This document shows positions 53,440 to 62,995 of a stretch of DNA of 64,000 bases, in pieces. The DNA is from Intrasporangium oryzae NRRL B-24470. GTDB lineage: Bacteria; Actinomycetota; Actinomycetes; Actinomycetales; Dermatophilaceae. The notes beneath the pieces are model-generated. The model saw only the letters and a list, made by a program, of their open reading frames with translations. It did not search any database and was not told where the DNA came from. Numbering within the stretch: the stretch's first letter is position 1; each line of letters begins with the position of its first letter. Both the position numbers and the translations under genes were made by a program. The stretch is from the NCBI RefSeq assembly GCF_000576595.1, contig NZ_AWSA01000009.1, positions 1 through 64,000 on the forward strand, in the 5' to 3' direction.

Positions 53440-56178
53440 ATGCCCGTCTCTCGTATGAGACTTACCGTGGCGGCTGCCGTCACTCTTACTATCGCTGGGG
53501 CCGGCGCCGCTTTCGCCGGCGATCCCCTCGGCTGGGGTACCCGAACAGTCGGGACGACGTACGCCGATGGCCTCCAGGTCTCGGACAACCAAGTCATCAA
53601 GCCCATCGGCACCCGGGTCATGACCGAGTACGGCAAGTTCATGGGCTCGGCCGTCAGCCCCGACGGCCGCTATCTCGCTGCCAGCAGCGCCGACAAGGGC
53701 GTGGTGCTGCAGCTGTTCGACCTCGATGCGCACAAGCTGGTCTATCGGGTCGGCGTCGCGGCCGGAGTCGACCAGGTCCTCAAGGACCGCAGCGTCGGTC
53801 AAGAGGGTCCGACCTACTCCCCCGACGGCAAGTTCCTCTGGCTGTCCCAGGCCACCGCCCTGACCCGGTTCCCGGTCAATGCCGACGGGACCCTTGGCAC
53901 GCCCGCCCGGTTCGCGCTACCCACCGTTGATGGCAAGCTCCCGTTGCCGGCGAAGTCGACGTACTCTCCTGACGGCAAGACGCTCTTCGTCGCGGTGAAC
54001 GGCCAGAACACCGTGGTGGCCCTCGACCCCGCGACCGGTGTGGTGAAGCAGTCCTGGGACGTCGGGATCGCGCCTCGACAGCTGCAGTTCGTCGGCAACA
54101 AGCTGTACGTCAGCAACGAAGGGGGGCGCCGGGCGAATCAGGGCGACGCCACGATGGACTCTTACGGCGCCGCCGTGCCCTCCGACACCTTCCTTGGCAC
54201 CTCCACGACTGGAACCGTCAGCGTCATCGACCCGACGTCCTCGTCCGCGCCCGACTCGATTGACGTCGGTCTCCACCCGACCAACCTGTATGCCGCGGGC
54301 ACAGCGCTGTTCGTCGCGAACACCAACAGCGACACCGTCTCTGTGATTGACACCAAACTGGACAAGGTCGTCCAGACGATCGCCACGCAGCCGTACGCGG
54401 GGTCCAAGATCGGTTACGCACCGGACGGCATCGCGCTCACCAAGGACGGCCATCTGCTTGTCGCCCTCGGGCGGGCCAACGCCGTCGCCGTCTACCGCTA
54501 CGCGGGCGACCCGCAGGAGCCGGTGAGCTTCATCGGCCTGCTGCCGACCGACTACTACCCGTCCGAGGTCGCCGCCGTCGGCTCCGAGATCGTCGTGACG
54601 AACACGCGCGGCATCGACGCGCGTGGACCGGCCATCACCACGGACAAGGGCTACGGCGCGCCGGTCGTGAGCGGCCATGACACGCACAGCACCACTGCGT
54701 CACTGACCACCTTCGAGCTGCCCAGCGAGAAGGAGATCAGCCGGTACACCGCGACGGTGTTCGCGCAGAACGCCTGGGGCGGCGAGGCCCCGAAGGAGGC
54801 CGAGGGCAACCGGCAGGCCGCGGTCCCCGTCCCGGCGCGGATTGGGGACCCCTCGACGATCAAGCACGTGTTCATGATCGTCAAGGAGAACAGGACCTAC
54901 GACCAGATCCACGGCGACGACCCGCGTGGCAACGGCGACCCCTCGCTCGTCCAGTTCGGCAAGACGGTCACCCCGAACCTCCACGCACTGGCCCAGAAGT
55001 TCGGCCTCTACGACAACGTCTACGACATCGGCACGAACTCTGCCGAGGGCCACAACTGGATCATGCAGGGCGACAACCCCGAGTACACCGAGACGAGCGC
55101 CGGGGAGTACGTGCGCAGCTACGACACCGAGTCCGACGTCCTCGGCCACCAACGCTCCGGGTTCCTGTGGACCTCGATCGAGTCCGCGGGCAAGACCGCC
55201 AAGAACTACGGCGAGTTCGCCCTCGAGATCACCAAGCCTGCGGGCGCGACCTGGCAGAAGTACTACTGCGCCACGAAGGCTGTCCAGGGCGGAGCCGACC
55301 CGAACACGCTCACCGACCCCTCGCTCAAGTCGGACACCACCTCGAAGATCCCGTCCCTGAACGCGATCACCGACCACGCCTACCCGAAGTTCGACATGGA
55401 CATCCCGGACATCTATCGGGTCCAGCTGTGGAAGCAGGCCTTCGAGAAGGGTGGTCCGGCGGACTTCAACATGCTGTGGCTCTCCAGCGACCACACCGGC
55501 GGTCCGCCTGACGCCCGGGCCATGGTGGCCGACGGCGATCTGGCGACCGGCCAGATCGTGGACGAGATCTCGCACAGCAAGTACTGGAAGGACTCCGCGA
55601 TCTTCGTGGTCGAGGACGACAGCCAGGACGGTGCCGACCACGTCGACGGTCACCGCGCCCCGATCCAGGTCATCAGCCCTTGGGCCGCGCACGGCGCAGT
55701 GATCAACACCTACTACTCGCAGATCAACCTGGTCCGGACCATCCAGCAGATTCTCGGCGCGCAGCCACTGAACCAGAAGCTCGCCGCCGCGACGCCGATG
55801 TACGACGCGTTCCAGTCCAAGCCGGACTTCACGCCGTTCACGGCTGTCCCGAACCAGATCTCGCTGACCGAACACGTCACGCCCGCCCCCACGTGTGGCG
55901 CCGACACCCCAGCCGGCGCGAACGGCACCCCCGCGGCACAGGCGGCGGAGACAGCTGTCCCCGCCTCCCGGCAGAAGGTCGCGGCCCAGTGGGCGGACTG
56001 GAACAAGGCGCAGGGCTACAACCTGCCCAACGGGCAGCAGGACTCGGCCAACCCGGCCTTGATGAACCGGTACATCTGGTACCAGGGCCACAACTTCAAC
56101 CTGCCCTACCCGGGCGACGCTCAGGTCTACGCCCCGTCGCAGGTCCCCGGCGGCACCGTCGCAACCAGCGACCGCTGA
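53440..56178 (+). CDS. Secreted beta-propeller / phosphoesterase two-domain protein
   Basis: The 912-residue protein has a Sec signal (to about 27) and an N-terminal YncE-like beta-propeller (about 60-450) with repeats such as YSPDGKTLFVAVNGQNTVVAL and NSDTVSVIDTKLDKVVQTI. A C-terminal phosphoesterase domain (about 480-800) starts IKHVFMIVKENRTYDQIHGD, with NSAEGHNWIMQGDNPEY and FVVEDDSQDGADHVDGHRAP. Such fusions are secreted phosphatases of the phospholipase C superfamily. Start 53440 has GGAAGG six bases upstream. The C-terminal 100 residues are Ala-rich. Confidence 0.87.
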   Translation: MPVSRMRLTVAAAVTLTIAGAGAAFAGDPLGWGTRTVGTTYADGLQVSDNQVIKPIGTRVMTEYGKFMGSAVSPDGRYLAASSADKGVVLQLFDLDAHKLVYRVGVAAGVDQVLKDRSVGQEGPTYSPDGKFLWLSQATALTRFPVNADGTLGTPARFALPTVDGKLPLPAKSTYSPDGKTLFVAVNGQNTVVALDPATGVVKQSWDVGIAPRQLQFVGNKLYVSNEGGRRANQGDATMDSYGAAVPSDTFLGTSTTGTVSVIDPTSSSAPDSIDVGLHPTNLYAAGTALFVANTNSDTVSVIDTKLDKVVQTIATQPYAGSKIGYAPDGIALTKDGHLLVALGRANAVAVYRYAGDPQEPVSFIGLLPTDYYPSEVAAVGSEIVVTNTRGIDARGPAITTDKGYGAPVVSGHDTHSTTASLTTFELPSEKEISRYTATVFAQNAWGGEAPKEAEGNRQAAVPVPARIGDPSTIKHVFMIVKENRTYDQIHGDDPRGNGDPSLVQFGKTVTPNLHALAQKFGLYDNVYDIGTNSAEGHNWIMQGDNPEYTETSAGEYVRSYDTESDVLGHQRSGFLWTSIESAGKTAKNYGEFALEITKPAGATWQKYYCATKAVQGGADPNTLTDPSLKSDTTSKIPSLNAITDHAYPKFDMDIPDIYRVQLWKQAFEKGGPADFNMLWLSSDHTGGPPDARAMVADGDLATGQIVDEISHSKYWKDSAIFVVEDDSQDGADHVDGHRAPIQVISPWAAHGAVINTYYSQINLVRTIQQILGAQPLNQKLAAATPMYDAFQSKPDFTPFTAVPNQISLTEHVTPAPTCGADTPAGANGTPAAQAAETAVPASRQKVAAQWADWNKAQGYNLPNGQQDSANPALMNRYIWYQGHNFNLPYPGDAQVYAPSQVPGGTVATSDR

Positions 56179-56216
56179 CGATCCGCGGGCAACAACCGAC
56201 CGGATAGACGCACGAA

Positions 56217-56249
56217 CCGGCGGCCGCCGAATCCCTCGGCGGCCGCCGG
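56217..56249 (+). terminator. Terminator after the two-domain phosphoesterase
   Basis: 14-bp perfect stem (CCGGCGGCCGCCGA and complement) with a 5-base loop, 38 bp after the stop. Confidence 0.8.
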
Positions 56250-56278
56250 CCATGCACGTCTCACGACAGGCACCGCCA

Positions 56279-56453
56279 CCAGCTGGGCCACCGTCGGGGA
56301 CCCGGCTCGGCCCTCCGGAGTCGCAAAGACGCGACAGGCGAGGGCCGGCTGCTCGTTCCCCGTCGCGAACGGGTCGCTCCCGTCCAGAAGGATCGTGGGA
56401 GAGCCGATGAAGCCGAGGCGCTCTGCCTCCTCGGGCGTCGTCCGCTGACATCG
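56279..56453 (-). pseudogene. Thioredoxin-like / alkylmercury-lyase-like fragment
   Basis: About 55 codons read TTPEEAERLGFIGSPTILLD followed by GSDPFATGNEQPALACRVF and TPEGRAGSPTVAQL. This is the C-terminal half of small thioredoxin-like proteins found with mercury and arsenic genes. The N-terminal half is absent: the same frame is closed directly upstream by the DUF2703 stop, and no start is available. Confidence 0.45.
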
Positions 56454-56864
56454 CTATCGGGTGACTTGAGGTGTCGACTCGTCGAGCATCTCTGCCGCAG
56501 CCAACAGCCCCGCCTTGACGATCAGCCTCTCGGGGATGGTCTCGAACGTCGTGCCGTGGATCTCCAGGGTCCGGCAATCGGAGTCGCCGCACACCGAGCA
56601 GCAGCGGCTGCTGCCGACGCTCCCGCTCAGCCAATCCTCTATGGACTTCCCAGCGACCCAGATGCGGTTGGACTCGAGGGGGGTGGCTGAGAAGGCGGAC
56701 TCGTCTATGTCTGCGACCTCGAGCTGCGGCTCGATTCCCTGCGGGGCGAGCACGCGGAGGAGGGTTTCAGTGGCCCGACGCACCTCTCCTTCAGTCGTGC
56801 CGCAACGGGTGCACGTGCAACCGTCCTTGACCAGCCTCTGCCAACGAATCGGTAGTGATGGCAT
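56454..56864 (-). CDS. DUF2703 protein, metal-resistance associated
   Basis: The 136-residue protein has LPIRWQRLVKDGCTCTRCG near its start, ESNRIWVAGKSIEDWL near residue 65 and SRCCSVCGDSDCRTLE near 85. Eight Cys, in CxCxxC and CCxxC clusters, suggest soft-metal binding. DUF2703 genes usually lie in mercury or arsenic clusters, and the downstream fragment supports such an origin. This is a small relic locus apart from the main ars cluster. Confidence 0.8.
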   Translation of the reverse strand: MPSLPIRWQRLVKDGCTCTRCGTTEGEVRRATETLLRVLAPQGIEPQLEVADIDESAFSATPLESNRIWVAGKSIEDWLSGSVGSSRCCSVCGDSDCRTLEIHGTTFETIPERLIVKAGLLAAAEMLDESTPQVTR

Positions 56865-57138
56865 CTCGCATCCTCTCCTCAGAGCACAGGCAACGATGCC
56901 CGTCGTCGGCGGCCGGCGACAGGGTCGAAGGTCACGCCGATGGGCGGCCGGGGAACTGGCCTGGCTCAGCCGATGCCGGCCTCGATGAGCCGAGCAGCCG
57001 GGCGGTCACAGCGTCGCGTTGCTGCGGCCCCGACGTGATTCCGCAGATGCGGATCGTCCGGCCACGGCGGCGACCGTGAACGCGGAGTCGCGCCCTCATG
57101 CTCCTCGTGACCCCAACGACAAGGTGGTGGGTGAGGTG

Positions 57139-57432
57139 CTATCCGTTCCAGCCGTTGTTGTAGACGTCGAGGCCGAACCGGTTGAGGCCGGCGGTCTGGG
57201 CATACCCGAGGTAGGGGAGCCGGAAGATGCCCTCGATCGAGGCGAGCAGCGAGTAGTGGTTGTAGCTGGTGGTGCTCCAGGTGTTCGGCGCGACGTAGGG
57301 GGACATGACGAGCGCCCGATTCGGCCACCGCCGAGGCCGGTGATTCCGGGCAGTGGGCTGTTGGAGCCGGGGCCCTCCCCGCAGCAGGCGGACGCGTCGG
57401 ACTGCGGGGACTCATACCGGAACTCGCACTCA
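57139..57432 (-). pseudogene. C-terminal remnant of a secreted phosphoesterase, frameshifted
   Basis: Two frames give PLPGITGLGGGR and then ALVMSPYVAPNTWSTTSYNH followed by SLLASIEGIFRLPYLGYA, ending NRFGLDVYNNGWNG. This is the end of an alkaline-phosphatase-superfamily phosphoesterase. One base is missing near 57325, in the GGCCGAATCGG stretch. The rest of the gene is gone. A fourth phosphoesterase once lay here. Confidence 0.65.
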
Positions 57433-57526
57433 TGGGCACCGACGCCAACCACGGATCCGTCCGGCTCCCAACCCGCAGAGGAGAGTTCACACTCCGTTCA
57501 TCCTGACGGAGGCCCTGTCCGGCGGG

Positions 57527-57956
57527 TCAGGAATCCATGACGTTGGTGCCGTCGGAGAGCACCGGCGAGATGAGACCGAACACGTTCCCGTCCGGGTCCA
57601 CCAGATACCCCACCCGACCGATGCCCGGCATGTCCGCGAGCGGGAGCGCCTCGGCGCCGCCCAGCTCCAGTCCCTTCTGGAACACGTCGTCGACCCTCCC
57701 GTCAACACCGACGACGAAGTCGCACCCGTTGACCGGAGCTCCGCGGTCCGGGGCAGGGCCCTGACGCTGGGTGAGCCCACCATTGATGCCCCGCCCGGGA
57801 GCGGTCACACCGATCGCTCCCTCACCGGTGTCGATGGCCCAGTACGTCATGTCACCGAACTGCTTGAACGTCCACCCCGAGCAGGGCGCCGTAGAAGTCG
57901 ATGAGCCGCTGCGGCTCGGACGCGTGGATCTCGAAATGCACGACGAGGTTCGCCAT
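57527..57956 (-). pseudogene. VOC-family protein with a frameshift
   Basis: The start reads MANLVVHFEIHASEPQRLID then FYGALLG. The remainder reads WTFKQFGDMTYWAIDTGEGA and later GYLVDPDGNVFGLISP, in another frame. A run of four C at 57874-57877 (GGGG on the coding strand), where three would keep the frame, is the break. The fold is a glyoxalase/dioxygenase type of unknown substrate. A sequencing error in the homopolymer is possible. Confidence 0.75.
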
Positions 57957-58101
57957 GACGCCTCCCTTGGCCAGTCCACCGCACGCTACGCCCGGCGTCC
58001 CGACACGGTCCAGAGCTCATCCCGGCGGCCTGGGTGTTGATGGCGCCCCGCTCGGACCGCTACTCACCCGCGGACGGAGCGGCGGCCACGCAGGGTGTCG
58101 G

Positions 58102-58431
58102 CTACTTTCCGCGCAGGCCGATGGGGTTGCCTTCGGGGTCTGCGAGCACGCACACCCGTGCGCCGGGTGCGACCTGACGTGGCGCGTCACGTTCGGTGGC
58201 TCCGGCCGCGAGGAGGGTCGCCCGGGTCGCGTCAAGATCCTCCACATCGGCAAAAGCCACCGGGCCACCACCCGTCCCGGCCGGGTTGAGAGCGACCTCG
58301 AAACCGTCGACGTTGTACCCGACGTAGTAGGGCTCGTCCGTATGCGGTGCACCGAGCAACGCCGTGTACACAGCCTTCGTGGCGTCCAGATCGGACACCG
58401 GGATCACCATGCTGCGGATCGTGGGGCTCAT
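58102..58431 (-). CDS. VOC-family protein
   Basis: The 109-residue protein has two beta-alpha-beta-beta-beta units (SMVIPVSDLDATKAVYTALL; GPVAFADVEDLDATRATLLA) and ends VCVLADPEGNPIGLRGK. It is a glyoxalase/bleomycin-resistance-fold protein without an assignable reaction. ATG at 58431 has GGAGG eight bases upstream, better than the GTG at 58440. It is one of three VOC genes in a row on the same strand. Confidence 0.8.
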   Translation of the reverse strand: MSPTIRSMVIPVSDLDATKAVYTALLGAPHTDEPYYVGYNVDGFEVALNPAGTGGGPVAFADVEDLDATRATLLAAGATERDAPRQVAPGARVCVLADPEGNPIGLRGK

Positions 58432-58611
58432 CTTCGTCACCTCCGAGTCAGGACGGTCACCTCGCCGACCGCCACCGTGCCGATGATGAACAGGCTACGA
58501 GCCGCTCGGTGACCAGGCCCGCCGAATCCCCCCACCGCGACCCGCCTGGCCACGGAGTGGTGCCGCGCAGGACCGAGTGGGCCGTGCGGGCGATCCGGAG
58601 TCAGCGGCCTC

Positions 58612-59004
58612 CTAGTACGCCGCGCCCTTGCGCCAGGCCATCTCCTGCAGCTCGAAGGTGTTGCCGTCAGGATCGGAGAAGTCCGCTCCTTTGACACCGC
58701 CCCCGAAGTCCCGGATCTCGCCGACGTCGACGCCCCGGCGGACAAGCTCGGCGCGAGCCTCGGTGATGTCCTCCACGACCAGGTGCAAGCCTCGAGCACT
58801 GCCGGGTTCTCCCGCGTACACGTCCAATCCTGTCCCGAAACCGACCGAACAACCCGAGCCCTCCGGGGTCAGCTGGACGACCCGGACGCCCTCGCTGGGC
58901 CGCACGTCAACGTCCTTCGTGAAGCCGAGCATGTCCGCGTAGAAGGCGATGGCTCGGTCCACATCCGAGACCGGGAGCGGGATCAGTTCCAGCTTCATCT
59001 GCAT
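58612..59004 (-). CDS. VOC-family protein
   Basis: The 130-residue protein opens LELIPLPVSDVDRAIAFYAD and closes ADFSDPDGNTFELQEMAW, as in common glyoxalase-superfamily proteins (AIFYAD-type metal fold). No substrate can be named. The ATG at 59004 was preferred over a second ATG two codons later. It is divergent from the Tat-exported phospholipase. Confidence 0.82.
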   Translation of the reverse strand: MQMKLELIPLPVSDVDRAIAFYADMLGFTKDVDVRPSEGVRVVQLTPEGSGCSVGFGTGLDVYAGEPGSARGLHLVVEDITEARAELVRRGVDVGEIRDFGGGVKGADFSDPDGNTFELQEMAWRKGAAY

Positions 59005-59081
59005 AGGTCGAGCCCCTCGGTCTGTTGTGGTCCGAGCGATCATTCCACACGGCCGGGCACCGTTCCTGCTGGTACGTCCGC

Positions 59082-59103
59082 GTTCGGCGAGCGTTCATCG
59101 CCA
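59082..59103 (+). promoter_or_regulatory. PHO-box-like direct repeat before the phospholipase gene
   Basis: GTTCGGCGAGC and GTTCATCGCCA are adjacent 11-bp units with the GTTC start of PHO boxes, 138 bp before the gene. The match is weaker than at pstS. Confidence 0.4.
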
Positions 59104-59240
59104 CGCCGCGTCGGGGGCACCCCCGGCCGGGCCGCGCTCCGTAGCGTCGAGGGGCAGAGCAGGGAGAGCGAAGGGCGCGGCACTGCCCTGCCGCGGATCC
59201 CCCGCATCTGATCATCAGCCCTACACCCCGAGGAGTTCCC

Positions 59241-61256
59241 ATGGTCAATCTCGACCGACGCCGCTTTCTCCAGATCGCCGGCGGGGCGGCCGCCGCGACG
59301 ATGCTCAACGAGAGCATCGCCAGGGCGGCCACCATCCCGGCCAACCGCGCGACCGGTTCCCTGCAGGATGTCGAGCACATCGTCGTCCTCATGCAGGAGA
59401 ACCGGTCCTTCGAGCACTACCTCGGCAGCCTTCGCGGGGTCCGAGGCTTCGGGGACCCACACCCCGTCCAGCTCCCGAGTGGAAGGAACGTGTGGCACCA
59501 GTCCGACGGGGTGCGCGAGGTCCTTCCGTTCCACCCGACGGTCGATGACCTCGGCGCCGCCTTCCTGGAAGGGCTCCCCCACAGCTGGACCGACGGACAG
59601 GCCGCCGTCAACAAGGGTCGCTACGACGGATGGGTGCCGGCGAAGGGCACCACCACGATGGCGTACCTGAAGCGTCAGGATGCCGCGTTCCACTACGCGC
59701 TCGCCGACGCGTTCACGGTGTGCGATGCCTACTACTGCTCGTTCATCGGCAACACGGACCCGAACCGCTACTACATGTGGAGCGGCTGGACCGGCAACGA
59801 CGGCAAGGACGGCGGCCCGGTCCTGTACAACGACGAGCTCGGCTACGACTGGCGCACCTATCCCGAGCGACTGCAGGAGGCGGGCGTCTCGTGGAAGGTC
59901 TACCAGGACGAGGGAACCGGCCTCGATGGTGCCGGCTCATGGGGCTGGACGTCCGATCCCTACATCGGCAACTACGGCGACAACTCCCTCCTGTACTTCA
60001 ACAGCTACCGCAACGCCTTGCCGGGGGACGCGCTGTACGAGAAGGCCCGCCGCGGCACGAAGGCCCGGGACGGGCAGGACTACTTCGAGATTCTTCGCGG
60101 CGACGTCATGGCGGACACCCTGCCCTCGGTGAGCTACATCGCGGCCCCCGAGGCCTTCAGCGAGCACTCCAACTGGCCGACGAACTACGGCGCCTGGTAC
60201 ATCTCCAAGGTCCTCGACACGCTGACCTCGAACCCCGAGGTCTGGGCCAAGACCATCCTGCTCATCACCTACGACGAGAACGACGGCTTCTTCGACCATC
60301 TCGTCCCGCCGCATGCGAACTCGCCTGTCATTCCGGGCGCCTCGACGGTCCCGACCGATCACGAGTTCTACGACGGTGAGCACGGCCCCGGCGCCTATGG
60401 CATGGGGCCGCGAGTGCCGATGTTCGTCGTCTCGCCCTGGAGCACAGGAGGCTGGGTCGCCTCCGAGACGTTCGACCACACCTCGATCATCCGCCTCATG
60501 GAGGCGCGCTTCGGAGTCAGGGAACCGAACATCACCCCGTGGCGGCGCTCCGTCGCCGGCGACCTGACCTCCGCCTTCGACTTCTCCAAGACGGTCGAGA
60601 AGGTACCCACCCTGCCGAGCACGACGACCTGGAAGCCGTTCGACGACCAGCGCCATCCCTCCTACCGCCCCACACCACCGGTCCGGGGATCGATGCCGTC
60701 GCAGGAGCCCGGCACCCGCCTCGCCCGCCCCACGCCGTACGACCTGGACGTCAGCGAGCTGCGGTCGAGCGGCGCGGTCACGGTCGACATCAGCAACCGC
60801 GGGCGCCGCGGGGCCCACCTGCAGGCGCGTCTCATCGAGCCTGCCGGCGCGCCGCACAGCTACACCGTCGGGGCAGGCGACGAGCTGCGGGTCACGTGGC
60901 CCGTCGCCGACGCCTACGACGTTCACCTTCACGGCCCGAACGGGTACTTCCGCCGGTTCGCGGGCAACGCCGGCACCGACCGGGTGCGCGTCGCGGTCAC
61001 CAGGATCGGACGCACCCTGCGACTCTCGGTGGCCGTCGAGGCGCCGCGGGGCGTCGAGGTCGTCGTCGAGGACGCGTACGGCGACCGCACGCGTGTCGGT
61101 CAGCGTCCGGTCGTCATCGACACGTCCGCGAACGGCGGCTGGTACGACCTCACCGTCGTCGCCGGCGATTCGACCTTCCTGCGCACGTTCGCGGGGCACC
61201 TCGAGACCGGACATCCTTCCATCAGCGAGCCGGCGCTGGGTCGCACGAACGCCTGA
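59241..61256 (+). CDS. Tat-exported phospholipase C (phosphocholine-type)
   Basis: The 671-residue protein has a twin-arginine signal (DRRRFLQIAGGAAAATM). The catalytic domain runs from VEHIVVLMQENRSFEHYLG, with CSFIGNTDPNRYYMWSG, LITYDENDGFFDHLVPPHA and RVPMFVVSPWSTGGWV. Two C-terminal repeats of about 85 residues follow (SSGAVTVDISNRGRRGAHLQ; VEVVVEDAYGDRTRVGQ). This is the layout of bacterial non-hemolytic/hemolytic phospholipase C. A TatA gene is at 24.9 kb. PHO-like repeats precede it. Confidence 0.92.
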   Translation: MVNLDRRRFLQIAGGAAAATMLNESIARAATIPANRATGSLQDVEHIVVLMQENRSFEHYLGSLRGVRGFGDPHPVQLPSGRNVWHQSDGVREVLPFHPTVDDLGAAFLEGLPHSWTDGQAAVNKGRYDGWVPAKGTTTMAYLKRQDAAFHYALADAFTVCDAYYCSFIGNTDPNRYYMWSGWTGNDGKDGGPVLYNDELGYDWRTYPERLQEAGVSWKVYQDEGTGLDGAGSWGWTSDPYIGNYGDNSLLYFNSYRNALPGDALYEKARRGTKARDGQDYFEILRGDVMADTLPSVSYIAAPEAFSEHSNWPTNYGAWYISKVLDTLTSNPEVWAKTILLITYDENDGFFDHLVPPHANSPVIPGASTVPTDHEFYDGEHGPGAYGMGPRVPMFVVSPWSTGGWVASETFDHTSIIRLMEARFGVREPNITPWRRSVAGDLTSAFDFSKTVEKVPTLPSTTTWKPFDDQRHPSYRPTPPVRGSMPSQEPGTRLARPTPYDLDVSELRSSGAVTVDISNRGRRGAHLQARLIEPAGAPHSYTVGAGDELRVTWPVADAYDVHLHGPNGYFRRFAGNAGTDRVRVAVTRIGRTLRLSVAVEAPRGVEVVVEDAYGDRTRVGQRPVVIDTSANGGWYDLTVVAGDSTFLRTFAGHLETGHPSISEPALGRTNA

Positions 61257-61384
61257 CCAACCACCCAGGGGTATGCCGTGGTGTGGCATCCAGGAGGCGG
61301 CGCAGGAGGCTCCGCTTCTTGTCCTGGGCCCTTTATTGAGCATGACGCGCTCCGCCCTCCCCGACGCGGTCGCTCGTGCAGCGG

Positions 61385-61413
61385 CTCCCCACGACGGCAT
61401 CTGTCGTGGGGAG
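61385..61413 (+). terminator. Hairpin downstream of the phospholipase gene
   Basis: 11-bp perfect stem (CTCCCCACGAC and complement) with a 7-base loop. The 250 bp between the phospholipase stop and the next gene show nothing else. Confidence 0.65.
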
Positions 61414-61508
61414 CCTGGTGAGGCGCTCGGTCGAGGACGCCGCCCGTGGCGGAGCCCCCACGCGAGGGCACCTTGCCCGAGCACATCGGATGCGGGGAGC
61501 ATCAGATC

Positions 61509-61703
61509 ATGGACGAAGACGAGGCCAAGGCCATCCACGACGTTCAACACCGCCTGCGCGCGAAGTTTCCCCACCTCGACCCCGACCGCGTGGATGCCGC
61601 CGTCTCCGGCGCGCACGCATCGATGACAGGCCCCATCCGCAGCTTCGTGCCCGTGCTGGTCGAACACGCGGCGCGAGACGAGCTCGCCCGCGACCATCCA
61701 TAG
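61509..61703 (+). CDS. Small helical-bundle protein
   Basis: The 64-residue acidic protein reads AIHDVQHRLRAKFPHLDPDR, then VDAAVSGAHASMTGPIRSF and VPVLVEHAARDEL. It resembles the short three-helix-bundle dimerisation proteins of actinobacteria, often annotated by fold only. GGGGAG lies about ten bases upstream of the ATG. It stands alone. Confidence 0.7.
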   Translation: MDEDEAKAIHDVQHRLRAKFPHLDPDRVDAAVSGAHASMTGPIRSFVPVLVEHAARDELARDHP

Positions 61704-61764
61704 CCTCCGACAGCTGACGAGCTACACGTCGGATGCACCACAGAAGCTCGGTCAGGTGCAGCTC

Positions 61765-61816
61765 CTGGTCGCCCTCTGGTCGCCTCTGGTCGCCATCTGG
61801 TCGCCGTGGGGCGACC
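61765..61816. repeat. Four CTGGTCGCC repeats ending in a hairpin
   Basis: CTGGTCGCC starts at 61765, 61776, 61786 and 61797 (10-11 bp steps, about one helical turn). The last copy forms a hairpin with GGCGACC (61810-61816). It lies between convergent genes, so it may act as terminator of the minus-strand gene. Confidence 0.6.
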
Positions 61817-61924
61817 GGGCGCGGCCTCGGCTGGTTCATGCCCGCGGTTGGGGCGACCTGGATGCTCGCCTCTGTCGTGTCGCTGGCAAGCAACCGATCA
61901 CCACGAGCCCGTCATCGCGTCCTA

Positions 61925-62734
61925 CTACGTGCCGGCCAACGCGGCCACCATCGGGGCCAGACGCTCGGCACAGCCAGCGCCGAGGACGACGTAGGAGTAG
62001 CCGATCTCCTCACGCCGGCGCTGGATCTCCTCGGCGGCGGCCGCCGGGTCATCCGGCAGGATCGCCAGCGAGTCCGCCTCCCGCAGCTCGGCCGGATGGG
62101 TGTCCCGCGGGGACGCCATGAACGGGGCCACGTCGTCGCCGACGACGGGGACGTGGAGCGCGAGCTCGACGTCCCGCACGGCCCGGAAATCCCGGGCCAG
62201 CCGTTCGATGTCTGCGCGTGTGTCGCCCGGCAGCATCGCGAAGGTGACCGTGTCGGCGACGTCGCCGGCCAGCGCTCGGGCCCGTGGCCCCCGAACGGCC
62301 ATGACAACAGGTGTGTGCAGGTCGGCGCCGTCCAGGTCGCGCAGCCTCTCCACCGTTTCGCGCACCTGGGCCAACCGGTCCCTCGGAGACGTGACGGGCA
62401 TTCCGAGTTCTCGGAGCTCGTCCTCGATCCCGGGCCGGCCCGTGCCGATGCCCATCTCGAAGCGACCCTCGGTGAGCACCGACATCGAGTGCGCCTCCCA
62501 CGCGGGCATCCAGGCCGGACGCAGTGGCGAGGCGTAGACCCACGTGCCGACGCGCAGGTCCGTCTCGACCGCTGCCATGGCGAGCGTAGGGACCGGCGAC
62601 GGCTGCCACTGCGGCACGTCGGGCATGAGCAGCGTCGAGTAACCAGCGTCGGCGATGCGCCGGGCCTGGTCGCGCCACGTGGACAGGTCGGTCAGCACCG
62701 GGGCAACGACCCCGAATCGAAACGGTCTGGTCAT
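61925..62734 (-). CDS. LLM-class (F420/FMN) flavin-dependent oxidoreductase
   Basis: The 269-residue TIM-barrel protein opens FRFGVVAPVLTDLSTWRDQA and has EGRFEMGIGTGRPGIEDEL near residue 88, ending GAGCAERLAPMVAALAG. It belongs to the luciferase-like family (TIGR03621 type), many of which use coenzyme F420 in actinobacteria. The substrate is unknown. ATG (complement of 62732-62734) has AGAGATG context with GGAGACCAG upstream. Confidence 0.85.
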   Translation of the reverse strand: MTRPFRFGVVAPVLTDLSTWRDQARRIADAGYSTLLMPDVPQWQPSPVPTLAMAAVETDLRVGTWVYASPLRPAWMPAWEAHSMSVLTEGRFEMGIGTGRPGIEDELRELGMPVTSPRDRLAQVRETVERLRDLDGADLHTPVVMAVRGPRARALAGDVADTVTFAMLPGDTRADIERLARDFRAVRDVELALHVPVVGDDVAPFMASPRDTHPAELREADSLAILPDDPAAAAEEIQRRREEIGYSYVVLGAGCAERLAPMVAALAGT

Positions 62735-62995
62735 CTCTGGTCTCCGTTCACGCGGCTCACACGCGCCCCTCGGGTGCAGCGTGCGACTTGCCTGTCTCAC
62801 ACGACCGGTCTCTCACCATGACAACGAAGGACGTGACCCGGAAACGACAAGGCCGCCTCACACCGATCACATCACGGGCCATCAACGACGAGTGGCTCCG
62901 TGACCCTTCGGCGGAGGACGACAGCTCGGTATGCCGCTGAGGCCGACCTCCGGCATCAGGCCCCGGAGCGGGGGCCACCGTGCAACGATCTGCGC

